Positions 56,037 to 64,000 of a DNA stretch of 64,000 nucleotides are shown in pieces (positions within the stretch are counted from its first letter, which is position 1; each line of letters starts with the position of its first letter). The notes below the pieces were generated by a model, which was given only the letters and a program-made list of their open reading frames with translations, was not told where the DNA came from and searched no databases. The position numbers were made by a program, and so were the translations under genes. This stretch comes from Moritella sp. PE36 (GTDB lineage Bacteria > Pseudomonadota > Gammaproteobacteria > Enterobacterales > Moritellaceae): positions 1 to 64,000 of the forward strand of contig NZ_ABCQ01000005.1 in assembly GCF_000170855.1 (NCBI RefSeq), in the 5' to 3' direction.

Positions 56037-56208
56037 GTTCTTCAGGAAGTCAGTATTTATTTCGGTAGGACAAGACATTGCTCACATTGCTTCCGGGTTA
56101 ATTTTAATCCATTACTCCTTGCAGGGTAAACCGAATTTTTTCGGGCCGGTAGATCAAACTTCTTATCCCTCGATAAAAGTGAAGTTTGATTGATACCGGC
56201 TTTTTATT
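56037..56208 (+). ncRNA. ryhB1: RyhB-family small RNA, copy 1
   Basis: The core GACATTGCTCACATTGCTTCC region (56074-56094) is the same as the conserved heart of E. coli RyhB, which silences mRNAs of iron-using proteins when iron is scarce. A Fur-box promoter lies just upstream, and a long stem (GCCGGT ... ACCGGC, 56145-56200) with TTTTTATTTT ends the RNA. At about 170 nt it is longer than the 90-nt E. coli RNA, as in Vibrio. No protein frame here is convincing. Confidence 0.9.
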
Positions 56209-56379
56209 TTCTGCTGCTTTATAATTCCAACGCTTCTGTATTAACGCGCTATTCTCGATTATCCGCATCGCTTTACGCCGTCAGGTATTCTGTGTTTCAG
56301 TCATTGAACATGATATTTAATGAGGCTTTTTTATTTTTGTGATTAACTGCAATTATTTTAGCTTTATATAAATAAACAC

Positions 56380-56408
56380 TTGCAAACGCAAATGAGAATC
56401 GTTATTGT
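56380..56408 (+). promoter_or_regulatory. Fur-regulated promoter of ryhB copy 2
   Basis: TTGCAA (56380-56385), 17-bp spacer and TATTGT (56403-56408), with a Fur box at 56388-56406 (14 of 19 positions). Confidence 0.75.
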
Positions 56409-56414
56409 TAACTT

Positions 56415-56587
56415 GTTCTTCAGGAAGTTAGTATTTATTTCGGTAGGACAAGACATTGCTCACATTGCTTCCGGGTTAATTTTAATCCATTACTCCTTGC
56501 AGGGTAAACCGAATTTTTTCGGGCCGGTAGATCAAACTTCTTATCCCTCGATAACAGAGAAGTTTGATCAATACCGGCTTTTTATTT
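56415..56587 (+). ncRNA. ryhB2: RyhB-family small RNA, copy 2
   Basis: A second RyhB, about 95% like copy 1 across the transcribed part, with the identical core at 56452-56472 and a terminator with GCCGGT ... ACCGGC and T-rich tail. Differences cluster at the promoter and at the terminator loop, with covarying changes in the stem. Confidence 0.9.
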
Positions 56588-56984
56588 TCTGCAACAAATC
56601 ATTCTTTATTAACTCAAATCAAACATTTCGATACTTACCTAGTGTATTATTTTTAATCATCATGGCTTCTTTTTACACATAAATACCGTGGTGTAAGATT
56701 CTTTTCCACATATTATAAAATCGTTAGATAACTTTGGATCTTACTTATTACTATCGTAAGCAACTGTTAACTAATGTATTTTTGTCATTGCCTTCAAGAT
56801 CTTTACAGCGTGTCTATTTTTTTGATCGTCATTGTTAACAGAGTTATCCACAGTTAGATCAAGATCTATGATCGAGTGGTTAAGATCTGATCTCAAGATA
56901 TATTTTTATCATCAACATAGCGTGAATTCGCGGCTTGTGGCATGCTTAGTCTATTCATCATTTATTTCATTGAGTTTAATTTTT
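56588..56984 (+). other. polA upstream region
   Basis: About 400 bases without a gene. It holds the DnaA box and GATC cluster described separately and must hold the polA promoter. Confidence 0.6.
56702..56892 (+). promoter_or_regulatory. DnaA box and GATC cluster upstream of polA
   Basis: A perfect DnaA box TTATCCACA lies at 56844-56852, with a one-mismatch box TTTTCCACA at 56702-56710. Eight GATC sites fall within 56737-56892, five of them in 36 bases. The string ACAGAGTTATCCACAG plus the following GATC resembles the R4 end of E. coli oriC. It may bind DnaA and SeqA and tie polA expression to replication; this is inference. Confidence 0.55.
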
Positions 56985-59780
56985 ATGTCTACGATCCCTA
57001 GCAATCCCCTTGTGCTTGTCGATGGCTCTTCGTATCTGTTTCGTGCTTATCATTCACCGCCGCATTTAACCAATGCTGAAGGTATGGCTACGGGCGCTGT
57101 GTATGGTGTCGTTAACATGTTAAAGAGCTTATTAACCCAGTTTGACCCTAGCCATATTGCGGTTATCTTTGATGCCAAAGGTCCTACATTCCGAAATGAA
57201 ATGTACCCAGAATATAAAGCTAATCGTCCACCGATGCCAGATGATCTCCGTTGTCAGATCGAACCTGTGCATAAAGCTGTTAAAGCGCTGGGTTTACCGT
57301 TGATCTGTATTTCGGGTGTTGAAGCCGATGACGTGATCGGTACGATCGCGAAACAAGCAAGCGCAGAAGGTCGTGCTGTATTGATCAGTACTGGCGATAA
57401 AGATATGGCGCAGTTGGTTGATGAGAATGTCACGCTGATCAACACCATGACGGATACGGTATTGGATCCACAGGGTGTTAAAGACAAATTTGGTGTACCA
57501 CCTGAGTTGATCATTGATCTGCTCGGGCTCATGGGTGATGCGTCGGATAATATTCCTGGCGTACCTGGTGTAGGGGCGAAGACGGCGTTAGGCCTATTAC
57601 AGGGGTTAGGTAGTATTAAAGATATCTACAATAACTTAGACGCGATTGCCCCTTTAGGTTTCCGTGGCTCGAAAACCCTGGCTAAAAAGATGATCGAACA
57701 TAAAGACAGTGCAGAAATTTCTTATGCATTAGCGACGATCAAACTCGATGTTGAAACCGGTGTAACTCTTGATGATCTGGCAATTTCAGAAACAGATACC
57801 GATGCATTGGCTGAGTTATACCAGCAGATGGGCTTTAAACGTTGGTTAGCGGCGTTATTAGGTGGTGCTGATGCAACTAAACATGTGTATGCGGGTAAAG
57901 CAGCAAAATCGAATTCAGCGGCAAGTGAGTCTGACAGTAATGACGTTGTAGCCCCTTGTACAATTGATCGCAGTAATTATGAAACGATTTTAACCCAAGC
58001 AGATTTTGATCGCTGGTTAGAGAAGTTACAAAAAGCCGAGCTGTTTGCGTTCGATACTGAAACCACGAGTCTTAATTATATACAAGCTGAGTTAGTGGGT
58101 CTGTCATTTGCCGTTGCAGAAGGCGAAGCCGCTTATTTACCGGTTGCCCATGACTACATTGACGCACCTGAACAATTAGATCGAGACCATGTATTAGCGT
58201 CATTAAAAACATTGCTTGAAGACAGTAATGCTAAAAAAGTTGGCCAAAATTTAAAATACGACAAATCAGTGTTAGCAAACTACGGCATTAACTTAGCGGG
58301 TATTGCGTATGACACCATGATTGAATCGTACGTTTATAACAGTATTGCCACGCGCCATGATATGGACAGCTTAGCGGATAAATACTTAGGTCATAAAACC
58401 ATTAGTTTTGAAGAGATCGCCGGTAAAGGTAAAAAACAATTAACCTTTAACCAGATTGAATTAGAGCAAGCGTCGGCGTATGCAGCAGAAGATGCCGATG
58501 TTACCTTGCGATTACACAATGTGCTGTGGCCAAAGATTGAAGCTGAACCCTCACTGGTGGCGTTATTTAACGAGGTTGAATTACCGTTAGTGAGTATTTT
58601 ATCGTCGGTTGAACGCCAAGGTGTATTGATTGATAAATCAAAACTTGATGCGCAAAGTGTTGAACTCGGAGCGCGTATGTTGGAGCTGGAAGCTAAAGCA
58701 CACGAAATTGCCGAGCAACCATTTAACCTGAGTTCGCCAAAACAACTGCAAGAAATTCTATTTGTGAAAATGGAATTGCCGGTGATTAAGAAAACGCCAA
58801 AAGGTGCAGCGTCGACAGCAGAAGACGTATTACAAGAACTGGCACTAAATTATCCATTACCAAAAATAATTTTAGAGTACCGCAGTTTAAGTAAACTAAA
58901 ATCAACCTATACCGATAAACTACCAACCTTGATTGAAGAAAAAACCGGGCGGGTACATACCTCTTATCATCAAGCGGTTACTGCGACAGGTCGTTTATCA
59001 TCAAGCGATCCAAATCTACAGAACATTCCTGTTCGTGCGGGTGAAGGTCGACGTATTCGTCAGGCATTTATTCCTGAAACAGGTTATAAATATGTCGCTG
59101 TGGATTACAGCCAAATTGAATTACGTATTATGGCGCATTTATCACAAGATAAAGGGCTGCTAACGGCGTTCTCGGAAGGTAAAGATATTCACCGCGCAAC
59201 AGCAGCGGAAGTATTCTCTGTTGAGCTTGATGACGTCACCAGTGATCAACGTCGTAGTGCCAAAGCGATTAACTTCGGGCTTATTTATGGTATGAGTGCA
59301 TTCGGCTTAGGTCGTCAGTTAAACATCCCACAGAAAGAAGCCAAGAAATACATGACACGCTATTTTGAACGTTACCCAGGTGTATTAACTTACATGGACG
59401 AAACGCGTAAAGTAGCTAAAGATAAGGGTTATGTTGAAACGTTATCGGGTCGTCGTTTATATCTACCAGAAATTAATGCCCGTAATAAAATGAGTCAAAT
59501 GGCGGCAGAGCGCGCTGCGATCAACGCACCAATGCAAGGTACAGCCTCTGATATTATCAAAAAAGCGATGATTAATGTTGCCGGTTGGATGGAGACTGTA
59601 GAAACAAATTCTATTCGTATGCTTATGCAGGTGCACGATGAATTAGTCTTCGAAATTAAAGAAGAACATGTTGAAGCTTATGTTGTGAAGATCAAAGAAC
59701 TGATGGCGGCGGCAATGTCGTTAGATGTACCACTGCTTGCTGAAGCGGGTGTGGGTGATAACTGGGATGAAGCGCATTAA
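56985..59780 (+). CDS. polA: DNA polymerase I
   Basis: A 931-residue family A polymerase. Residues 1-290 are the 5'-3' nuclease ([22 protein letters not shown]). About 340-530 is the 3'-5' exonuclease with intact acidic residues (F-D-T-E-T-T-S, Y-A-A-E-D-A-D). The polymerase part has [21 protein letters not shown] and V-H-D-E-L-V-F-E. The ATG at 56985 ([11 protein letters not shown]) aligns with E. coli; an in-frame start at 56832 would translate through the DnaA box. Confidence 0.97.
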   Translation: MSTIPSNPLVLVDGSSYLFRAYHSPPHLTNAEGMATGAVYGVVNMLKSLLTQFDPSHIAVIFDAKGPTFRNEMYPEYKANRPPMPDDLRCQIEPVHKAVKALGLPLICISGVEADDVIGTIAKQASAEGRAVLISTGDKDMAQLVDENVTLINTMTDTVLDPQGVKDKFGVPPELIIDLLGLMGDASDNIPGVPGVGAKTALGLLQGLGSIKDIYNNLDAIAPLGFRGSKTLAKKMIEHKDSAEISYALATIKLDVETGVTLDDLAISETDTDALAELYQQMGFKRWLAALLGGADATKHVYAGKAAKSNSAASESDSNDVVAPCTIDRSNYETILTQADFDRWLEKLQKAELFAFDTETTSLNYIQAELVGLSFAVAEGEAAYLPVAHDYIDAPEQLDRDHVLASLKTLLEDSNAKKVGQNLKYDKSVLANYGINLAGIAYDTMIESYVYNSIATRHDMDSLADKYLGHKTISFEEIAGKGKKQLTFNQIELEQASAYAAEDADVTLRLHNVLWPKIEAEPSLVALFNEVELPLVSILSSVERQGVLIDKSKLDAQSVELGARMLELEAKAHEIAEQPFNLSSPKQLQEILFVKMELPVIKKTPKGAASTAEDVLQELALNYPLPKIILEYRSLSKLKSTYTDKLPTLIEEKTGRVHTSYHQAVTATGRLSSSDPNLQNIPVRAGEGRRIRQAFIPETGYKYVAVDYSQIELRIMAHLSQDKGLLTAFSEGKDIHRATAAEVFSVELDDVTSDQRRSAKAINFGLIYGMSAFGLGRQLNIPQKEAKKYMTRYFERYPGVLTYMDETRKVAKDKGYVETLSGRRLYLPEINARNKMSQMAAERAAINAPMQGTASDIIKKAMINVAGWMETVETNSIRMLMQVHDELVFEIKEEHVEAYVVKIKELMAAAMSLDVPLLAEAGVGDNWDEAH

Positions 59781-59841
59781 TGTCTAATGAAGCGCTAAAG
59801 CAGCGCTAATCGACTTCAATGATTATCTTAAGCATGAAACT

Positions 59842-59874
59842 AAAACCAGTCTTAGGGCTGGTTTTGTTGTTTTT
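59842..59874 (+). terminator. Terminator of polA
   Basis: An 8-bp stem (59842-59849 with 59858-59865) followed by a T-rich tail. Confidence 0.85.
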
Positions 59875-59973
59875 ATACATAAAATAACGCTCCAAGTGCG
59901 CCCTGTCACAAAAAATGTAACTAAATAACGTATTTTACTTTCGGTGGAAATAAGTTTGCCGTATATTAGCGGG

Positions 59974-60070
59974 GTAGGGTATGGAGGTTCGAAATTATAT
60001 TTCAAACCTTTTGTTTCAAATTGAATTTATTATTCATCGCCACGTCACTTTTTGACGAGGCGTTTTTTTT
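59974..60070 (+). ncRNA. spf: Spot 42 small RNA
   Basis: Begins GTAGGGTATGGAGGT, closely matching the 5' end of E. coli Spot 42, followed by the T-rich single-stranded middle and a GC terminator hairpin with a T8 tail. It lies between polA and engB, exactly as in E. coli. TATATT at 59962-59967 is the -10 element. Spot 42 base-pairs with mRNAs of carbon metabolism with Hfq; CRP-cAMP represses it in E. coli. Confidence 0.92.
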
Positions 60071-60091
60071 GCCTAAAATTCAGTGTTAGAA

Positions 60092-60772
60092 TTAGTCTTC
60101 GTCAACGACGTCAAACGCTTCATCGTCGTCACTGGCAATATTAATTGCAGGTTCTAAAGCATACCATTCGCATAGTTTGTTTTTCAGTACATCGATGCCG
60201 GTATTTTTCAATGATGAGAAGGGTGCTACTGTTACATCGCCACCAAATTCTTTTACCGCTTCTTTTACTTCTCTAACGGTTTTACTGCGCACGCCTTGTT
60301 TTAACTTATCTGCTTTGGTTAATAGCGCCATCACCGGGATATCAGAGTCGACCGCCCACAAAATTAATTGTTTATCTAAATCTTTTAATGGGTGACGAAT
60401 ATCCATTAATACCACGATGCCTTTTAATGACTGGCGTTTTTGTAGGTATTCACCTAAGGCTTTCTGCCATTTTTTCTTTACTTCAAAAGGTACTTTAGCA
60501 AAACCGTAACCCGGTAAATCGATGAGGCGTTTACCCTCTTCGATTTCAAATACGTTGATAAGTTGCGTACGGCCAGGCGTTTTACTGGTTCTCGCTAAGC
60601 TTTTTTGGCGTGTCAGCGTGTTCAATGCACTTGATTTGCCTGCATTAGATCGCCCTGCGAAAGCAATTTCAATGCCCGAATCATCTGTTAGGTGACTAAT
60701 GTCTGGCGCACTAATCCTAAATGCAGCGTTTTCGAAGTGTATCTTTTTGTTATCCAATCTAATATCTCTCAT
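60092..60772 (-). CDS. engB: Ribosome-assembly GTPase EngB (YihA/YsxC)
   Basis: A 226-residue essential GTPase needed for 50S assembly. G1 is [10 protein letters not shown]3 D-L-P-G-Y-G, G4 T-K-A-D-K, with the switch T-P-G-R-T-Q. The acidic C-terminal tail (D-D-D-E-A-F-D) is an extension. It converges on Spot 42 as in E. coli and is divergent from the cytochrome c4 gene. Confidence 0.95.
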   Translation of the reverse strand: MRDIRLDNKKIHFENAAFRISAPDISHLTDDSGIEIAFAGRSNAGKSSALNTLTRQKSLARTSKTPGRTQLINVFEIEEGKRLIDLPGYGFAKVPFEVKKKWQKALGEYLQKRQSLKGIVVLMDIRHPLKDLDKQLILWAVDSDIPVMALLTKADKLKQGVRSKTVREVKEAVKEFGGDVTVAPFSSLKNTGIDVLKNKLCEWYALEPAINIASDDDEAFDVVDED

Positions 60773-60896
60773 TGAAATTGTGTTAAATGATTACTTTTTT
60801 TTGAAAATGTGTAAAATAGTCAAATAGAATAATAATAAGTGTAACATGTCACGCCGTGACATGGGATCGGAAGCTGAAAATAACAAGTGGAATGCT

Positions 60897-61520
60897 ATGA
60901 AAAGTCTTGTCTTATCTTTTGCAATGTTAATCGGATTAATGGGTACCGCTCAAGCTGCAGGGGATGTAGCTGCGGGTGAAGCCATTTCCGCTACATGTGC
61001 TGCGTGTCATGGTGCTGATGGTAATAGTCCAGCCAGTATCTATCCTAAGTTAGCGGGGCAAAATGCGTCGTACCTTGTTAAGCAGTTGAAAGATTTTCAA
61101 CTGGCGATGCAAACTGGTGGAGAAAAGGGTCGTAATGATCCAACCATGATGGGTATGTCGGCAATGTTAACTGAACAAAACATCCAGGATCTTGCGGCGT
61201 TTTACGCGTCTAAAACCATGAAACCTGAAGAAACACCTGAAGATGTGGTTGCTGCTGGTGAACTATTATACCGTGGTGGCGATATCGAACGTGGCATTAC
61301 GGCTTGTGCCGCATGTCATGGCCCTCGTGGTAATGGTAGTGAAACGGCTAAGTTCCCGAAAATCTCTAGCCAACATGCCGATTATATTAAAGCGCAACTA
61401 GAAAAGTTTAGTAGCCAAGAACGTGCAAATGACCTAAACGGCATGATGCATGATATCGCATATAAAATGAAACCAGCAGATATGGAAATTATTTCTAAAT
61501 ATCTAGGTGGTCTTCACTAA
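60897..61520 (+). CDS. Dihaem cytochrome c4
   Basis: A 207-residue periplasmic electron carrier. Signal peptide ends at A-Q-A (residue 20). Two C-A-A-C-H haem sites, one per half, and methionine ligands downstream (M-M-G-M-S-A-M; M-M-H-D) show the two-domain c4 layout. The ATG at 60897 gives a proper signal peptide; a start at 60846 would put 17 polar residues in front. It donates electrons to terminal oxidases. Confidence 0.93.
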   Translation: MKSLVLSFAMLIGLMGTAQAAGDVAAGEAISATCAACHGADGNSPASIYPKLAGQNASYLVKQLKDFQLAMQTGGEKGRNDPTMMGMSAMLTEQNIQDLAAFYASKTMKPEETPEDVVAAGELLYRGGDIERGITACAACHGPRGNGSETAKFPKISSQHADYIKAQLEKFSSQERANDLNGMMHDIAYKMKPADMEIISKYLGGLH

Positions 61521-61555
61521 TCATTTTTGTTTAGTGAATTCATTTTAATATCGTC

Positions 61556-61583
61556 AAAAACTCAGCTTCGGCTGAGTTTTTTA
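61556..61583 (+). terminator. Terminator with TTCG tetraloop after cytochrome c4
   Basis: An 11-bp stem (AAAAACTCAGC with its complement) around a TTCG tetraloop, then a T-run. Confidence 0.93.
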
Positions 61584-61789
61584 TTTTCATCTTATCTAAA
61601 TTATCTTTTTTCTTCCTTGCTTTTTTGGTAGTCTGCGCTCACTTAAAGAATTGCCTACTTATGTCCTTAATAAAGATCGGTAAATTGACTATCTTTAAAT
61701 AAGGCGAAATACGATACCCGCTAATCAACAAAATTGTAAACAAGCTATTGTTAACCTTGTTGTTAGACAGATTTAAAACAGAGAATACT

Positions 61790-62446
61790 ATGACTCGTAA
61801 AAGAAAAGAACGTTCAGGCGGCCCGTTGGCTATTGCTAAATCAGATCGCAAAAAGCGTGAAACGAATACCCAAGCGTTAGATGCGCGTAAGCACAAACGT
61901 TTAAAAAAGCGTAAAGGTTTAGCGGCAGGTAATAAAATCGCTGAAGCTGAAAAAGGCAAAAAAAGCACAGGTGGCCAACGTAAATCAGGTGATCCACGTA
62001 TCGGCAGTAAAGCACCGATTCAATTGCTAACGACACCGACACAAGTTGCACAACCTGCGATGATTAAAGTGAAACAGCCGAAAGCTGACATTAAGCCTGT
62101 TGTACCAGTATTAACGTTTGAGCAAGAGCTAGACAAACTAGAAAATGATGCACGCTTAAGTGGTCTATTACTACGTTTAGATAACAATGAAGTGTTAAAC
62201 AGTGATGACCAAGATTATGTCGATCAAGGTGTGGAACGTCATGAATTCTTACTTGAAGAACTTGGCTATGCTGATGACGAAGAGTTTGAAGAAGATTACG
62301 ACGAAGATGAGTGGGATGAAGCGATGATGGCTGAACTTGATGCTAAATCACTGCAAACTAATCATGAAAAATTATCGGAAGATGAGTTGTATGAACGTTT
62401 CTTAGCAACAGAAAAAAAGTTGAAAAATAACGACAACGAGGGCTAA
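61790..62446 (+). CDS. yihI: Der GTPase-activating protein YihI
   Basis: A 218-residue protein: very basic N-terminal half (R-K-R-K-E-R-S-G-G-P, K-H-K-R-L-K-K-R-K-G-L-A-A-G) and an acidic C-terminal half (E-E-F-E-E-D-Y-D-E-D-E). YihI stimulates the GTPase Der in ribosome assembly. The ATG at 61790 fits the family start. The next gene starts three bases after its stop. Confidence 0.92.
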   Translation: MTRKRKERSGGPLAIAKSDRKKRETNTQALDARKHKRLKKRKGLAAGNKIAEAEKGKKSTGGQRKSGDPRIGSKAPIQLLTTPTQVAQPAMIKVKQPKADIKPVVPVLTFEQELDKLENDARLSGLLLRLDNNEVLNSDDQDYVDQGVERHEFLLEELGYADDEEFEEDYDEDEWDEAMMAELDAKSLQTNHEKLSEDELYERFLATEKKLKNNDNEG

Positions 62447-62448
62447 TA

Positions 62449-62910
62449 ATGCAAGTAAGTTGGATGATTTTAATCGGCATTGGATGCCTGATCATTCTGG
62501 CATTATCAATGTATGCAGGACGTTTATTGTATCGTGTAAAAGCGAAACAAGTGCAGCAGCTTAATCAACAAAACGAAGCCATTGCTGCACGTAAAGTCCG
62601 TATCACTGAAAGTGTACAGATCATTGCCAAAGCAATGGGACGTGAAGAATGTGACCTATCTGAAGGCGCGATTCGTATTAGTAAGTTACTAGCGGCTATT
62701 CCTGCGGCAGAACCGGTGGACTGGGCTCTGCAATATCCTGACTTACATGCGTTTTATGACAAAATAAAACACATGCCGATCATGGATGCTCGCAGTGAAC
62801 TGTCAAAAAAAGCGCGTATGCAATTTGATTTAGATCGTTTTCGTTTCGAAGGTGAATATGCAGAGCGTGTGCAACAAGACGTAGCCCGCTTAACTACGTT
62901 TGAATGTTAA
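62449..62910 (+). CDS. DUF2489 membrane-anchored protein
   Basis: A 153-residue protein with one N-terminal membrane helix (residues 5-25), a Gln-rich coiled coil and a soluble helical domain. It matches DUF2489, found between yihI and hemN in related bacteria. Function unknown. Confidence 0.85.
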   Translation: MQVSWMILIGIGCLIILALSMYAGRLLYRVKAKQVQQLNQQNEAIAARKVRITESVQIIAKAMGREECDLSEGAIRISKLLAAIPAAEPVDWALQYPDLHAFYDKIKHMPIMDARSELSKKARMQFDLDRFRFEGEYAERVQQDVARLTTFEC

Positions 62911-63004
62911 TTAATACTGATTTAATCGTTAGTATTATGATGTAAGACAAGCGGCATGATGTTTATTTTCGGCATACTGTCGTGAGTTGTCTTAGGGGAT
63001 GAAT

Positions 63005-64000
63005 ATGCTAAATCAAAAATTAGTCTGGGATCAGGCTATGATCGAAAAATATAATTACAGTGGTCCAAGATATACATCTTATCCAACCGCGTTGGAGTTT
63101 GATGAAACTTTTGGTTATCAAGACTTTCGCTTTGCTTGCGACGAGACGCCAGATAAGCCGTTGTCATTGTATGTGCATATTCCTTTCTGCCATAAGCTTT
63201 GTTATTACTGTGGTTGTAACAAGGTTATTACTCGCCATCGACATAAAGCCGATCAGTACCTTGATGTACTCGAGGCCGAGATCAAGCAACAAGCACCATT
63301 CTTCAAAAACCGTAATGTATCGCAATTACATTGGGGTGGTGGTACGCCAACATTTTTAACGCAGCCACAAATTCAACGTTTGATTGATGTGTTACGTGAC
63401 AGTTTTAATTTTGATGATGATGCTGAAATTTCGATTGAAGTTGACCCGCGTGAAATTGAACTGAGTACTATCGATTTATTAGCCGAAGTTGGCTTTAATC
63501 GTTTGAGTCTTGGTGTGCAAGATTTTGATAAAAAAGTGCAAATTGCAGTAAACCGTGAGCAGGATGAAGAATTTATCTTTGCGATCATCAAACGTGCACA
63601 CGAACTCGGCTTTAAATCGACCAATATTGATTTAATTTATGGCTTGCCACATCAAACCAAAGCAACCTTTCATAAAACCTTAGAACGTGTGCTTGATTTA
63701 GATCCGGCCCGTTTAACTGTGTTTAATTATGCGCATTTACCAAGCTTGTTTGCTGGTCAGCGTAAAATGAAAGAAGAAGATATGCCATCAGCTTCTGATC
63801 GCTTAGCAATTTTAGAAGATTCGATTGCATTTTTAACTGACAACGGTTATCAATTTATCGGTATGGATCATTTTGCAAAACCAGATGATGAGTTAGCGGT
63901 TGCACAGCGCAACGGCATATTACACCGTAATTTCCAAGGTTATACCACCCAAGGTGAAAGTGACTTATTGGGTTTAGGTGTATCATCAATTAGCCAAATT
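63005..64000 (+). CDS. hemN: Oxygen-independent coproporphyrinogen III oxidase (partial)
   Basis: The first 332 residues of HemN are inside the window; the gene runs off the right edge. This radical-SAM enzyme makes protoporphyrinogen IX without oxygen. The iron-sulphur motif is P-F-C-H-K-L-C-Y-Y-C-G-C-N, then W-G-G-G-T-P-T, E-V-D-P-R-E and Y-G-L-P. N-terminal K-Y-N-Y-S-G-P-R-Y-T-S-Y-P-T matches E. coli HemN. I choose ATG 63005, six bases after AGGGGAT; ATG 62999 is in frame. Confidence 0.96.
   Translation, partial: MLNQKLVWDQAMIEKYNYSGPRYTSYPTALEFDETFGYQDFRFACDETPDKPLSLYVHIPFCHKLCYYCGCNKVITRHRHKADQYLDVLEAEIKQQAPFFKNRNVSQLHWGGGTPTFLTQPQIQRLIDVLRDSFNFDDDAEISIEVDPREIELSTIDLLAEVGFNRLSLGVQDFDKKVQIAVNREQDEEFIFAIIKRAHELGFKSTNIDLIYGLPHQTKATFHKTLERVLDLDPARLTVFNYAHLPSLFAGQRKMKEEDMPSASDRLAILEDSIAFLTDNGYQFIGMDHFAKPDDELAVAQRNGILHRNFQGYTTQGESDLLGLGVSSISQI

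Noticed and set aside
56002-56193. A 63-residue plus-strand frame, repeated at 56380-56682
   Set aside because: It starts in the promoter -35 region and covers the RyhB RNAs. The similarity between the two frames is due to the RNA duplication, not to protein conservation.
59823-60005. A 60-residue minus-strand frame
   Set aside because: It overlaps the polA terminator and Spot 42; no coding features.

Overview
The window reads as one contiguous piece of chromosome from a marine gammaproteobacterium of the Vibrio/Shewanella/Moritella/Psychromonas kind. I infer this from E. coli-like gene order near the replication origin (gppA-rhlB-trxA-rho; hemCDXY; cyaA-cyaY-lptM-lysA-dapF-DUF484-xerC-yigB-uvrD; polA-spf-engB-cytochrome c4-yihI-DUF2489-hemN), from a chromosomal Qnr-type gene, and from protein similarity recalled from memory. 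A Moritella-like host is my best guess, not a proven one.

Layout. 1-10.4 kb: end of an aldehyde dehydrogenase gene, tetR, hemB, a DUF2798 gene and a LysR gene, then gppA-rhlB facing trxA-rho-ubiD-fre. 10.5-14.5 kb: the hemCDXY operon on the minus strand. 14.7-21.8 kb: a five-gene copper/silver efflux operon (minus strand) lying between hemC and cyaA, which are adjacent and divergent in E. coli. It encodes a Cys/Met-rich secreted protein, CusC-, CusB- and CusA-like subunits, and a cytochrome b562-like protein carrying a Met/His tandem repeat. 21.9-22.8 kb: eight tRNA genes in a repeating fMet-Val-Lys pattern. 23.2-28.4 kb: cyaA, then two CsrB-family small RNAs flanking a qnr gene, then cyaY. 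28.4-35.5 kb: lptM, lysA, dapF, DUF484, xerC, yigB and uvrD. 35.6-37.8 kb: a CpcT/CpeT-like protein, rarD and a thioesterase gene. 37.9-44.1 kb: a four-gene minus-strand operon (DUF4956, CotH-like plus beta-helix, VTC domain, secreted EF-hand protein) of unknown overall function. 44.3-47.2 kb: recQ and small genes.

47.4-53.7 kb is an accessory island. It is bracketed by two copies (about 63 nt, roughly 90% alike) of the promoter and leader of the queuosine-precursor transporter gene yhhQ. Inside are a Panacea-type toxin-antitoxin pair, an N-terminally truncated P2/HP1-type integrase, a fossil of a second integrase, a HEPN-like protein, a DUF2971 protein and several unknowns. The right-hand leader carries an apparent preQ1-I riboswitch; the left-hand copy has lost its pairing strand.

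53.8-64 kb: yhhQ, an acyltransferase gene, a porin fragment, two tandem Fur-controlled RyhB small RNAs, a DnaA box with a GATC cluster before polA, polA, Spot 42 RNA, engB, cytochrome c4, yihI, DUF2489 and the start of hemN.

The window is unusually rich in global regulatory RNAs: two CsrB, two RyhB, Spot 42 and a preQ1-I element. Haem synthesis is spread over hemB, hemCD(XY) and hemN. All family assignments come from reading the sequence; no database search was run.
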